From assembly GCA_036417435.1 (NCBI GenBank), contig CM070903.1, forward strand, positions 55,962,001 through 56,026,000: a stretch of 64,000 nt of DNA. Reading direction: 5' to 3'. The notes under the pieces are model-generated. The model was not told the DNA's origin. It worked only from the letters and a program-made list of their open reading frames with translations, and ran no database searches. The number at the start of each line of letters is the position of its first letter. The first letter of the stretch is position 1. The stretch is from Inia geoffrensis. Its lineage: Eukaryota > Chordata > Mammalia > Artiodactyla > Iniidae. The position numbers and the translations under genes were made by a program. Shown here in pieces: positions 1-11,948 of the stretch.

Positions 1-2607
1 CATTTGATCCGGTGCCAAATAAATATGGGACTTTTTTTACTTCTAACACAAGGTAGTTTTAAAGAAGTTTATAATTGTTTTAAATAATGCTGACCCTATA
101 TTACTTATCTCCTACATCTCTATGCTACTTAAAAATTAATGTAACAGTGATCAGTAAAACACATTGATCTGAAAGTAATTAATTCCTTTTCTTTCCCCTC
201 AAACATGAAGCTGAAATCTTGAAAGGTCCTAAATGGCCTGCGGTGAGTAAGAGGTTATTGTTTTGTCCAAAAGTAAAGGAGAGGGTTTGGTTTTGGTAGA
301 GTTAGGAGTTGAGGAAGAATGGGATCTACCATGATTCTGGTGTCAACCCTTCCTGATTAAGGAGGATAATGGGTCTGTGAGAAACCACATGTATAACCAG
401 ATTACTTTATTTCTGAGACATGAAAAACATTTCTCTATTCATTAGCCCCTTATTTTCTTAAATCAGTGTATAATTTTATTTTTCTTAAGTAAGCTGAATA
501 AAGAATTGACCCTAAAGCTGTAATTCCCATTTGCTACAGCTGAAATACTTAGGAGAAAGAAGGGTTTACGAAACACTGGACACAAGGACAAAATTATCTA
601 GAGAAGAATTCTGAAAAAGCAATCAAATAGGACTTTATGTCAGTATTTTTACTACAAAAATCTAAACTCAAAATGACATTGACATATTCGAAAAAATACC
701 AACCCCCCCAAAACTTTATCTGACATTTTCGAATGTTGCCTGTAACACGGACTGTATAATTAATGACACAGTATATCCTCATAAGATCAAGGCTGGTAAT
801 GAATGGCATGAGACTAAGAGTCCAACTCCGAATTAGTTAATTCTTCCCCAAATCAGGAGAACATTGATTCTTTAAGAATCCAGGATTTTGACTACCGCAG
901 TATTGGTTTATAAAACTGTATAGGTTAGCAGTTACATTTATATTCTCTCTTTCTTTATTCAGTTACTTCTACTATGTGGAGATCAATGACAGTTCTTAAA
1001 AAAAACACACTCGTGTGATCCTATTAGATTTTAAGTGAGATGTTTGATTTCAAGAGTTTATTTATCTTGAAAGTAAACAAATTAAACTTGCTTCCTCACG
1101 GGACTAAGATATACTTGAGAGTTCCCAACTACACAATTATTTTAACATGTTGCTCTAACTACAGTCACAATAATAGTGATGTTTAATTGTATGAAGAAAA
1201 TTTGTTCTGAAAAAATTAAATCAGAAATTACATTTTCACAAAAAAATTATTTTTGAAAATTATGACTTCCAGCAGAGATCAAATCAGGAAAGAAATTCTT
1301 ATTAATATGTATTTACATATAAGAGATACATAAACAGGGCTTCCCTGGTGGTGCAGTGGTTGGGAGTCCGCCTGCCGATGCAGGGGACACAGGTTTGTGC
1401 CGCGGTCCAGGAAGATCCCACATGCCGTGGAGCGGCTAGGCCCGTGAGCCATGGCCGCCGAGCCTGCGCGTCCGGAGCCTGTGCTCCGCAACGGGAGAGG
1501 CCACGACAGTGAGAGGCCCACGTACAGCAAAAAAAAAAAAAAAAAAAAGAGATACATAAACAGAGAATATACCCCCAATGTACTCAAATAATAGCTGTCC
1601 TCCATAATGACTGGGTAACTATATTGTAAACAGGCTGTAGGATTTCCCACTTACTCTAGATAAAGCTTGTTCCACAGCTGTTCACAGACCAGGAAGACCT
1701 CTGTTGTCCTTATCTTATTATAGGACTGCCCTAGGAGTCTAGGCTACTTCTTACCTTCTCTAGGATACAGTTCTACATGCCCAAATCCAGGCAATCGAAG
1801 TATGAATTAGCTTCCAAGGCACTGAAAACAGCAATCTTTGTATGGCTGCTACTTTGGGGAGCAGACATACAACCACATTTGTAGAGTGACAAGTTTCCCT
1901 ACAACCTTGTTCCATAATTCTGGGGCTTCTCTCTAGCCTCCAAGGATAAAAATCCTTTAATTTTTTACCTAGATGTCTCTCTAGCCCCTTTTATAGAGAT
2001 TATTATAATATTAATGAGAGTAGTATTGTCTAGTCACCTATTAGCTTGTTCTGAAGTTCTTACTCATAAATTGTAGGTAAAAAGTAGGCAGAAACTTGAT
2101 TAAATGGGCCAGTTCATCTGGCCTAATCCCCAAATCTTTATTGCACATGATTCTTGATTATTTTCTTAATATTAAACTTTTAATCATGTGTATTGAGTAG
2201 ATTATGTAAGGTAGCTTCCAGGACGTCTTCTGTTTTGCCAACCAGCAGAGTTCTAAACCATTTTTTAACTCTACTCAGTTAGTATACAGTCACAGAATTC
2301 CAATTTCATTCACTATTCACCTAAACAAAATATGATTGCCAAGAAAATATATCAAAATGTATTGAGAAAATATGCCTTAATCCTAGGGAAATATGATGTG
2401 TTCCAAATCATTTTAAAGATACACTCCTTGCTTTGTGGGCCATATTACATTATTTATTCATTCAACAACAATTTATTAAATCTCTATCAAAATAAAACAT
2501 TGGAAACTGAATCCCTTCTTAAATCATTTTTGTAACTGGTAGTACCCTTGACCCTGAAATGGCCTTATAAAAATCTATCTGAACAAAATGTGTTCTCTCT
2601 TCTATAC
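1..2607 (-). other. IFT57: IFT57 intron 6 (partial)
   Basis: Intron following exon 6, cut by the window edge. It is AT-rich and holds one CHR SINE (1338-1547) and a short antisense L2 scrap near 2445-2500. The next IFT57 exon was looked for and not found. Confidence 0.85.
1338..1547 (+). mobile_element. CHR-type tRNA-Glu SINE
   Basis: Begins GGCTTCCCTGGTGGTGCAGT and ends in a poly-A tail. It is flanked by a perfect 16-bp target-site duplication, AGAGATACATAAACAG, at 1322-1337 and 1548-1563. The perfect duplication and GC-rich body mark a fairly young insertion of the cetacean-type SINE. It is the source of a spurious 123-codon minus-strand frame. Confidence 0.93.
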
Positions 2608-2730
2608 CTTATTGTCAGTCCTGATCGTGACTTTCAGTTGTGGTAGTACACGTTCCACTTCTAGACTCCATTCCGCAGCATCTGTTGTGGATTCCAAAAT
2701 ATCTTCTTGTTTGGCAGACTCGTTCATATC
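2608..2730 (-). CDS. IFT57: IFT57 coding exon 6 (last exon in window)
   Basis: Phase-0 exon of 123 bases encoding 41 residues (217-257). It begins DMNESAKQEDILESTTDAAE and ends LPQLKVTIRTDNK. It leads into the long C-terminal coiled coil through which IFT57 pairs with IFT20 in the IFT-B complex. The acceptor is TTTCTTAG|GATATG and the donor is AATAAG|GTATAG. The following exons, which should start near the DWR segment, were not found between 1 and 2607 and are presumed to lie outside the window, so the gene is truncated by the window edge and not by mutation. Confidence 0.95.
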
Positions 2731-5700
2731 CTAAGAAAGGAAAGATATCACAGGATTGAGAGTTTATAAAAAGAAATGGTAAAATTTTGAGGCATTTTAG
2801 CAGCACTGCACAATTTATATCAAGCATGGTAGTATTAAAATTACAGCGGCAGAAGAAATTTTTTTCTGTCCTCTTATCCATGTTGAAAGAAAATGATGCA
2901 CCAACCTGGTAGAATAGAAAAGTTAGTATTTATAAAAGAAGCAAATATGTGATTTAACTATTTTTACAAAGAATAATGTTTTTGAGATATCAGAGTGAAC
3001 TCAATGGGAATACTGTCAAATGAATAAGCCATTTAGGTATGTTAATTGGTATTGGTAGAAAAGATGCAAACACTCACATGTTTGGTAAGAAAACATTGTC
3101 TTAGAATTCACTGTACTGAAATACAAACCCAAAATCTGAAAGACAAAAAAGATAAGATCCCAGAAGTAAAGGGCACATTGTTTACAAATTTTGTATTTAT
3201 AAGGTGATATTTTGGTTAGGTCAAACCATAGTATAGCTTAAAAATGTGATTTAATGCAGACCTATTTGAACTCAAATAGGGTAGGGGTCGACTTTCTGCA
3301 TTTGTTTTCTGCTGTTGAGTAATAAGCTCAATTCAGTCCTGTTTTTGAATCAGAAAAGGAAAAAATTTTTTTTCCATTTTCTCAGCCCTCCATATTTCGG
3401 CATTAAGTATGTATGGATCTGAAAACATAAAGAATGTAAAAATTAATGATTTAAAGATAAAGTTTAATGCATTAATTTTGGTAGTATTTTTCCTTATGTG
3501 CTCCCTTGAAAAATTATTTAAAAAATAAGAAAAATATAAAAAATTATTAATATAGAAAAAAAGAAACCTGAGAGATACAAACAGTCAAATACAATGTATA
3601 AACCTTACATGGATTCTAACTCAAACAATCTGTAAAAAGATGTTTTTGAGACAGTCAGGGAAATTTGAATGTGAAGAGTATTAGATGATATTAAGGAATT
3701 ATTATTAATTTTATAGATATGACAATGGCATGGTGGATACGTTAAAAGAAAAGGCCTTATAAATCAGAGATAAATGTTGAAATATTTACAGGTGAATTTA
3801 CATAATGTCTGAAATTTACTTTAAAATACTATGGGGCGAAGAGAAGAGGAGGGAGGAGCTTTAGAGGAAACACAATCAACCGAAGGTTAACTGTTAAACC
3901 AGGTACTGTTGCATAAGGGTTCATTATCTCATTCTAATTCTGTGTACGTTTGCAATTTCCCATAATACAGCATTTAAAAATAAAAGACTATATTAACAAC
4001 CTCATGGTGAAATTACATTCTCATTGTGAATTTATATCACTAAAAGATATTTCTTAACCAGTATAACACTAAGTACAAGAATAACCTTATATTGGGATTT
4101 AATTTGCGGGGGGAGCTTGAGGTCTTTAGGGGCTTTGAACTGACTCCCGACTGAGTCTCTAGGGCACTGCTGATGTGAAAAAACCTTTCTCTCTCTCCTA
4201 CCTCCCAGCTCATATTAGCAAGTTCTAAACAGACTCAGAGCCTTAAAAGGAGCATATATTGCTTTTTGTTCAGAAATTCAGGGGGCTATACAGTTCTAAC
4301 CACGCAATTAGAGAATGGGTAACTAATATATGCTTTTACATTTCACAATATGTGGTCTGAATTTATTCAGTTAGTATAAAGAATACAAGCATTAATTTAA
4401 GAAAAGTAAAATGTGGAAACTCCAAGTGAAAAATGTCCAAGATTCTATTTTAAACATTAAAATGCTCATTTAAATATAGAAACATTGTATTATTTTGAGT
4501 ACCTAATATAATGCTATAGACCTATATAAACTGAATCCAAGGTAGCACAATAGCATCATAGCTGGGGACGGGTGGCACTATTCACAAAGCAGACATGTGT
4601 GAAGTTATATAAGAATGTATGTGATGGCATGAGAAGAGATACTGGGTCTCCCAGTGGAAACCTAAAGCCACAGGGAAAATTCTCAGTCATGAAACTCCAC
4701 ACTGACATTCATTAATGTTCATATACTTGCACACTCACTGGCACATCCCAGTACCCATCCCTGGCTCTAGGAGGCCCAATTCTGACTGGCTCATTTTCTA
4801 TAAAAAACCGGGTAGACTTATGAGGATGACAGTGGGGGCGGGAGGAAGTACACACTACCAGTGGGATGTGAGCGCTGACATTTGGAGTGTGTGTGTGATA
4901 TATACACAGGCTTGCTCCTTCCAGGGTTATGAGCCCCACATCCCAATCCCACAGAGCCAGACTGAGTCAAAAAGGGGCACGTCCTCTTAAGCAGCAGTTC
5001 TGTATGATTCTTAATAGAACACAGGTGTTCTGGTCACTGATTTAAAAATAAATTTGACCTACAGAACGACTGTTTGGGTGAAACTGGTGCTACTGATTAA
5101 ATCCTTGAGTCACTCTTCCCCAACCCCATCGTCCCGTCCATCCCATCCCGCCTTCTTCCCTTCCTTACAGGAGGGTGGAGTCCAAAATCACCAAACAAAG
5201 CCAGAGAGGGTACCCATCCACATTCCCACCTTCTTCAGGCCTGAACATCAGATTGTTCAAGCTGTGCATAACACACTTAAAATTTTTACTCAAGGAAGGG
5301 CACATTTTTCTAATTTTCACAAAGGCAAATGGTTAGTATTGGCTCTGTTTGAATTGGACTCAGAATCTAAGAGTTAGTAGAGTACATGGAGATCAAACAC
5401 CACATCAAGACAGCCCTGTGCATAAGCTATAATACTATTTGGTTTTATATTGGGCCCTTCAGTAAGTTACATTTACCCTTCTTAGCTTATTATTTGGTTC
5501 CCTCAGGCAATAATTTGCTAATTCCTACTCCCAATGTCCTGAAATGATTTAATGTAGCAGCTCAAAAATTTTCACTCACTCCTAGGCTATAGTTAATATA
5601 CTGGGGGAAATGGCCTAGTTACTAAATGAAGAAAGGGCAAAAAAGAGAACATTAGGCTTGGTAGAGCAGCATTAACTTATTCAAACTATACAGTCTCTTT

Positions 5701-6094
5701 CTACTTCCATCTTTACACATCTATTTCATAACCTTGTCCCTCACTCAGAATTTCCTAATGCCTAGTAAGTGGATACATTAACTGAACAAGCCCTACATAT
5801 GAAGTATAAATCATTTTAACCACGCCTTGGTTATAATACTTTGAGAAAACCTTTCCTTTCTGATTGTTTCTCTAATAACAAATGGTATTTTATGTGGAGC
5901 TATTAGTTAAAGAGAAATAAACTGCTGTTTCCATTTAATCAAAATTTTACATCATCATGACAAAGTTCCTCTCTGAAACAACATTAACAAAGATAAAGCA
6001 TGGCTCCTGGGAAATTGCATTTTCCAGTTAATGCTGCTGAAGAAACAATTAGAAGCTCAATAAGACGCAGGTTATCCCGAAGTCTCATTTATAA

Positions 6095-6240
6095 TTAATT
6101 AATTTACCAATAAGCCATTTGTTAAGCTCCTACAACATTCAAGGTAAGAATCCAGGCACTGTGCTTGGTATGGAGAGATAGAAGGATTTAATCCCTGCCT
6201 TCAAAGAGTTTACAGCCTATTAGGAAGAGTCTGAGGCTAG
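6095..6240 (-). repeat. L2 fragment, antisense
   Basis: Carries the reverse-complement L2 pattern: a degraded 'caggcactgtgctt' core followed by 'taatccctgccttcaaagag' and 'ttacagcctatta'. Old, diverged copy. Confidence 0.6.
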
Positions 6241-6369
6241 TTAGTGGGGGTATTAATTGGTCCTAAAAAAAGAAACTGATGATAACTGACCCTAAGACTG
6301 CCAAAGGGAGAGTTGAACAGTCCAAGGCATCCCCTAACGTAACCTTGAGGCATACTACCCAGGGTCAGT

Positions 6370-6700
6370 TCAAGGATCGAACATGCAAGCTTGGCGCTCC
6401 GTACTGCTCCCTCCCCGGGAGCCCCTGACTCCCTACCTCCTTCCCGGAATGACTAAGGGCAGAGGGGCCCCAACCCCCAAACCCGGCCGCCCAGAATGGA
6501 GCCTGCGTTTATGCGGAGCTGGAACTCCTGGCTCAGGGTCTCTTCCCTCTACTGCCGCTGAGCCGCCCCAGAGCCCAATGGGAGGGTGGAGCGACCCCCA
6601 ACCCCGTCCCCGCCCACGGCTGCAGCGCCCCCAGCTCTGGAGGGGCTCCTCCGGCCGAAGCCGTGACCTTCCTGGGGACCGCGGGCCAGGAAATCAAATT
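6370..6700. other. CpG-rich GC block inside intron 5
   Basis: About 310 bases of roughly two-thirds GC with some twenty CpG dinucleotides, bounded on both sides by AT-rich DNA. A plus-strand frame of 135 codons (6383-6790) runs through it, but its Pro/Arg/Gly-rich composition is what GC-rich DNA gives by chance. It resembles a promoter or the 5' UTR of a retrocopied mRNA. No splice site or known protein was recognised. It may be an orphan CpG island (alternative or antisense promoter) or the 5' end of an old retrocopy. Confidence 0.5.
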
Positions 6701-7103
6701 ATCAGTGCCCGAAGGAGACTGACCAGAGTCCCAAGAACACAGGAAATATCAAAAGTCATCACACAAACATCAGCCCCACAGAACCCCTAAAGTCCAGATA
6801 CTGAAGAAGCAAAAGGGGAGACAAACTGCCTCAAAAGGGATGTTAGTCATGTATACTCCCTGTAAGAGTATATCAAAGGGCTTGTTTCCACTGATGATGA
6901 CAAGAGATGCTACAAAGGCACTTTCAGTTTTCAATGTAATGGAAATAAAAACTATTACACTGGCATTGTACTTTATTTTCCCTGTACCATCACTGAGGTT
7001 GGGTGCCTCTTCATATGTAAAATGATCATTTTTATTTCTTTTTCAGTGAAATTTAATTTCACAGGCTCCAAATATTTTTATTTGGTCACTTCTATTTCTT
7101 CTT

Positions 7104-7526
7104 TTGATTGAGAGGCAATTCAAATATACTTTATATTTATCGTGTCTTCTCCCACAGCATCCTTCCAAGCTAATTACTGTCCACACGGTCACGAAAAAAT
7201 TTGTCAAGGAACTTGCTTTCACAGGTCATCCACCACTCAAGACACTTGGTGTGAGGGCCATCTGCCTTGCACAGCCTTATATCAAGAGCTCTGTATGGAG
7301 CTCTTTGCACTCTACTTGTGGACCAGATAAAGGACAGGATGACAATATCGTTATTTCCTCACAACCTGCACCCAAGCACATTGGTCAATGCCCAAACATC
7401 ATTGCCAAGCTGACAGACGGCAGGTGTGGGATCTTCTCCTATGATTTTCCCCAGCTTGCCACCAAGACATTTGATCTGAACCATGTCACGATCATCTTAG
7501 TCCTGAGAAGTTTGTTTCTAAAATGA
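7104..7526 (+). pseudogene. Unidentified open segment, possible retrocopy fragment
   Basis: An uninterrupted 140-codon frame in balanced-composition DNA (7140-7526), unlike the AT-rich surroundings. The part after codon 15 reads like protein (for example KFVKELAFTGHPPLKTLGVR), but I cannot assign a family. The antisense strand of the same block also has protein-like pieces broken by stops. A sharp composition boundary follows a pyrimidine tract and CACAG at about 7143-7158, which could be a retrocopy joint or an acceptor-like site. The stop codon lies in the target duplication of the SINE that follows, so the frame predates that insertion. Coding status is doubtful. Confidence 0.3.
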
Positions 7527-7532
7527 ACCTGA

Positions 7533-7885
7533 GGGGTTTCCCTGGTGGCGCAGTGGTTAAGAATCCGCCTGCCAATGCAGGGGACACGGGTTGGAGCCCT
7601 GGTCCGAGAAGATCCCACATGCCCTAGAGCAACTAAGCCCGTGTGGCACAACTACTGAGCCTGCGCTCTACAGCCTGTGAGCCACAACTATTGAGCTCAT
7701 GTGCTACAACTACTGAAGCCCACATGCCTAGAGCCCGTGCTCCGCAACAAGAGAAGACACCGCAATGAGAAGCCTGTGTACCACAACGAAGAGCAGCCCC
7801 TCCTTGCTGCAACTAGAGGAAGCCCTGGCACAGCAAAGAAGACACAACGCAGCCAAAAATAAATAAAATAAATTTTTTTAAAAAA
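7533..7885 (+). mobile_element. Long CHR-type SINE
   Basis: Head GGGGTTTCCCTGGTGGCGCA, a long body of CA-rich repeats ('ccacaactactgagcc'), and an A/T-rich tail. It is flanked by the perfect 14-bp duplication TAAAATGAACCTGA at 7519-7532 and 7886-7899. Confidence 0.92.
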
Positions 7886-8040
7886 TAAAATGAACCTGAA
7901 ATACAAACACCCCCCCGATCAAAAAAAAAAAAAAATGCAATGTTACTAGCCTGCTCAGAATCCTGTTCCAGAAAGTAGTCTCCCCTTTTCCCAGGTAGTA
8001 TTAATGGGATAGTTAAGCACCTGAAGAAATACTGGGTTCT

Positions 8041-8100
8041 CTGTGTATGTATGTATTTATACACATACACACACATACACACACACATAAATATACATAG
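8041..8100. repeat. TG/TA/CA microsatellite
   Basis: Short imperfect run of TGTATGTA followed by CACACATACACA units. Likely polymorphic. Confidence 0.7.
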
Positions 8101-9223
8101 TTGGTTGTGGTTGGTCTTATGATGATAGGGGTGTAATAAGAGAAGGCCCTGCATATCAGTAAGAGAGATCATGTAAGGATATATAAAGCCCTTTGCATTG
8201 GATAGCGTGCATAGTGCTGCAAAGCTGTTCTGGTCAAGTAGGCTAAGTATGACTACAAAACCTGATACATTTTCAAAGTATAAAATCTCTTACTTAACTC
8301 TGGGGGCTATAGGTAGGCCACGGCTACCAGTAGGGAGAGTAATGTATTAACAGAGAGAGACGGACCTATTAAGTATTAATACAGAAAACTGTTACAGGTG
8401 ATATACAGTGGAAGCACTGGTCATGTTTTTGGTATACCTGTTGAGTTGCCATCTTAAAACAAAGAACTTAAAACTATCTCTTCGGGGAGAAACTATTCCT
8501 AATGGGTACTGCACACTCATTACTGGAAAACCCAGTAAGAGAACAGGGACTAATCAGGTTACTGGCCAGAGAAATGTTGACTATGACTTCCTGATATCAG
8601 CAAGAGTTAACTCCACTCATTCCTACTCTGCTAGGTCCATAACAACAAGAGCCAGGTACTACAGGATCTTTTTGATCCCAAGGGTCCAAGCCAGATTGGG
8701 CAGTTGGCTCTGGTTAAGACATCCCCCCACTGGGAATAAAGAAGAAAGCTGGGAATAGCGTAAGGCAGTATTTCTAAAACTTGACTAATTATGGCCACCC
8801 TACAAAACATCCCTTGATCACTGACTGAGACCTCATCTGGTAAAGGGAACATATATGCCTGCATGGGCAGACCCAAGAATGAAGCTCAAGGCTCAGGTAA
8901 GGAAATGAGAAGGCATTTCCTTGGGAATGGAGTCCCCATGTCAGACATTACGGAGAGATCACAAGTTCAGGTGGGAGCCTGCTGGGAGGACCTAGATCGT
9001 AAGGGCCTGGACAGAAGCTGGATTCACAGACTTCCAGGTGAAAACGGGAGATGAAGGGAGAGTCAGAAGATCCCAACAGCAAACTAGTAATGAAACGAGA
9101 ATAAGCAGAGGTGCTTACGTCTACAATTACCAAGCCAAAATCCCTACCTCTTAGGAAGATCAGACACCACTGTCAGACTGGATTCTGGATACTGGTAAAT
9201 GCTGACATTTACTAGCTGTAATT

Positions 9224-9433
9224 TTTTTTTTTTTTTTTTTTGTGGTACGCGGGCCTCTCACTGCTGCGTCCTCTCCCGCCGCGGAGCACAGGCCCCGGAT
9301 GCGCAGGCCCAGCGGCCATGGCTCACGGGCCCAGACGCTCCGCGGCATGTGAGATCCTCCCGGACCGGGGCACGAACCCGCATCCCCTGCATCGGCAGGC
9401 GGACTCCCAACCACTGTGCCACCAGGGAAGCCC
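9224..9433 (-). mobile_element. CHR-type SINE, young, antisense
   Basis: Poly-T start and a GC-rich body ending ACCAGGGAAGCCC. Its flanks are TACTAGCTGTAATTTT at about 9210-9225 and TACTGGCTGTAATTTTT at 9434-9450, a near-perfect target duplication. It abuts another SINE at the same target (see next entry). Confidence 0.9.
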
Positions 9434-9450
9434 TACTGGCTGTAATTTTT

Positions 9451-9631
9451 AAAAAATATTTATTTGTTTATTTGGCTGCAGTGGGTCTTAGTTGCGGCAC
9501 ACAGGATATTCGTTGCTGTGTGCGGGCTCTTAGTTGCGGCATGTGGGATCTAGTTCCCTGACCAGGGATCAAACCTGGGCCCCCTGCATTGGGAGCATGG
9601 AGTCTTAACCACTGGACCACCAGGGAAGTCC
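9451..9631 (-). mobile_element. Older CHR/Glu-tRNA SINE, antisense, at the same target site
   Basis: Body 'ggctgcagtgggtcttagtt' with the family end ACCAGGGAAGTCC, which marks an older subfamily than the copy beside it. Its own duplication is TACTGGCTGTAATTTTTAAA on the left and TTACTGGCTATAATTTAA at 9632-9649 on the right. The target therefore occurs three times around two SINEs. Confidence 0.85.
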
Positions 9632-10892
9632 CTTACTGGCTATAATTTAATCTTTTTGATGTCTCATATTGCATTACTATTCCATAATACAATGATGCCC
9701 TCAGGGCGGAGAAATCTGGTTATGACTGATCCCACACTAAATGATCCCAGATAATTGAAGTTGCTCACATTCTGTCTGTAAACTGTTCCTGTAGCTTCCT
9801 GTTATCAAGATGCCAGTGATCACCTGCGGCTATCTCCCTGCTTGCCTGTAGCACCCCTTCCTCCTCCTAGGCTGCTGTGGGTTTAGAAACCTAATAACCA
9901 AGCTTGTTAGAACTTAGGCAAAGTCAGAATACAGGGGAAAAAAGTGGGCACTCAAGAGACAGGGGGCAGTGAGGTTAGGTCTCTTCATAGAATATTTTTA
10001 AATGGAAGTGTTTATACTTACTTTGGTTGCTCAGAGGCCTTTTTTGCATTTTTTCCTCATCTGCTGTTCTTTCGAGATAGGATAGGTGGCCAAAAGGCTA
10101 ACATAGTATATACGGTCTTACTATGAATTAAACAGGGTTTCTCCTAAGGATATCTAGTGTCCCTGTTTCCTTACAATCTATCAATAAAGCTAGATAGAGG
10201 GATAAGTTATTTCAATCAAGAGTGTTCATCAAAATCCAATGATTTTAACAAATTATACTTAAGGCAGAGTTAAAACCTTTCATGTCCCTACAAGCCAATT
10301 CTTCCTCATGATTAAAGAAGCACAAATTGTGACTTTATTTTCTTTCCAAATTAGGTTTTACATAATTTAACACTATATTACTATGAAGAAAAAAATGTTT
10401 AATACCATAGAAAAGTATCTTCAGATTTGTTCTGAATAACCAAATTAAACCCCGGCTAATCTAGCAAAAGAAATAGATAGATGGTAGCCTCTATCTTTAA
10501 ATATATGAAGTTCATAAAAGGTTTTCTTAAGTTCAATTTTAAGACTATCAAAAGAAATTTTATTCTAAGTTATAATGTGAACCAAGACTTGAATAAGTTA
10601 TGCCCCAACAAATCAAAAAAGGTAAAAAGAAAGCTCCCCAAATTAACACAAAATAAATTTAATTTTCCAATAGGAAATATGAAATTATTTTTGAATGACA
10701 ATTTAACTTCCAATATTATTTCTATTTAATAGATCAAACTACCTTTGCTACTACTTTAACTACTTTAGCTACACTGGTACACTAAGTGCTAAGATAAAAC
10801 CATCTCTGACTTTTTATTTTCTCAAAATAAAACCAAAAGAAAGTATCCCTGGAAGTATGTCTGGAGGAACTAATATAGACATTATACTTGGT

Positions 10893-10996
10893 GTTGCAGA
10901 GTATGCAAAATAAGTCTAACTTTTTATGGCATGAATTTCTAAAAGGCTTCTTTCCTTTGAGATGGCAACCACATAGATACACCAGTGCTCAAATAC
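10893..10996 (+). repeat. Left copy of ~100-bp direct repeat flanking a Charlie element
   Basis: The segment starting GTTGCAGAGTATGCAAAATA and ending GTGCTCAAATAC is repeated at 11948-12047 with scattered substitutions and small indels. The two copies bracket the hAT element at 11021-11948. Confidence 0.85.
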
Positions 10997-11020
10997 TATA
11001 CTTGGTCAATACCAAGAGAA

Positions 11021-11948
11021 GGGGTCCCCAACCCCCGGGCCGCACACCTGTATTTGTGGCCTGTTAGGAACCAGGGAGCATAGCAGGAGGTGAGCGGCCG
11101 GTGAGTGAGTGAAGCTTCATCTGTATTTACAGCCACTCCTCATTGCTCACATTACCACCTGAGCTCCGCCTCCTGTCAGATCATCGGCAGCATTAGATTC
11201 TCATAGAAGCGTGAACCCTACCGTGAACTGCGCATGTGAGGGATCTAGGTTGCGCACTCCTTATGAGAATCTAAGGCCTGATGATCTGAGGTGGAGCTGA
11301 GGCTGTGATGCTAGCGCTGGGGAACGGCTGCAAATACAGATTATCATTAGCAGAGAGGTTTGACTGCACAGGGACTATAATAAATCAATTGCTTGCAAAC
11401 TCATATCAAAATCCTACCAGTGAGTGGCAGTTGACTTTGTCCATGCTAGAAGAGGATCAACTGCTTGAGATCGCAAATGACGGTGGCCTTAAAAGTATGT
11501 TTGAGACAACTTCAAATCTCCATATGTTCTGGATTAAAGTCAAGGCAGAGTATCCTGAGATTGCCACAAAAGCACTGAAAAGCCTGCTTCCGTTTCCAAC
11601 ACCCTATCTTTGTGAAGCAGGGTTTTCTGCAGTGACAGCAACCAAAACGAGATCACGGAGTAAAGTGGCCATAAGCAACACACTTCGGGTATCACTGTCT
11701 CCCATCACCCCCAGATGGGACCATCCAGTTGCAGGAAAACAAGCTCAGGGCTCCCATTGATTCTGCATTATGGTGAGTTGTGTAATTATTTCATTGCATA
11801 TTACAATGTGATAATAATAGAAATAAAGTGCACAATAACTGTAACGCACTTGAATCATCCCAAAGCCATCCCACCCCTGCCCCTGGTCTGTGGAAAAATT
11901 GTCTTCCATGAAACCGGTCCCTAGTGCCAAAAAGGCTGGGGACTGCTG
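11021..11948 (+). mobile_element. hAT-Charlie element (Charlie3/MER1-like)
   Basis: The terminal sequences GGGGTCCCCAACCCC at the left and TGGGGACTGCTG at the right form the imperfect terminal inverted repeats of the MER1/Charlie3 group. The left arm (through about 11300) and right arm (after about 11690) match the familiar MER1 non-autonomous sequence. The middle keeps the 3' part of a transposase gene, so this is an internally deleted longer copy. Confidence 0.85.
11305..11760 (+). pseudogene. hAT transposase C-terminal remnant
   Basis: 151 open codons. The segment EYPEIATKALKSLLPFPTPY followed by LCEAGFSAV is the hAT-family C-terminal dimerisation region (the same region found in ZBED5- and ZBED8-like domesticated genes). 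The frame runs on to a stop at 11758-11760, inside the element's right arm, as in the parent transposon. The N-terminal zinc finger and the catalytic DDE portion are missing, so it cannot be an active transposase. Lack of stops over the dimerisation domain is notable but may be chance. Confidence 0.8.

Noticed and set aside
1279..1650. 123-codon minus-strand frame
   Set aside because: It is the translation of the CHR SINE and its poly-A tail. The same applies to frames at 7439-7906, 9160-9561, 21270-21596, 27808-28011 and 30207-30419.
1..2607. IFT57 exon 7
   Set aside because: No minus-strand segment with the expected coiled-coil sequence and splice sites was found. It must lie before position 1.
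10481..10729. 82-codon Lys/Asn/Phe-rich frame
   Set aside because: Composition is what AT-rich DNA gives. No motif, no splice context.
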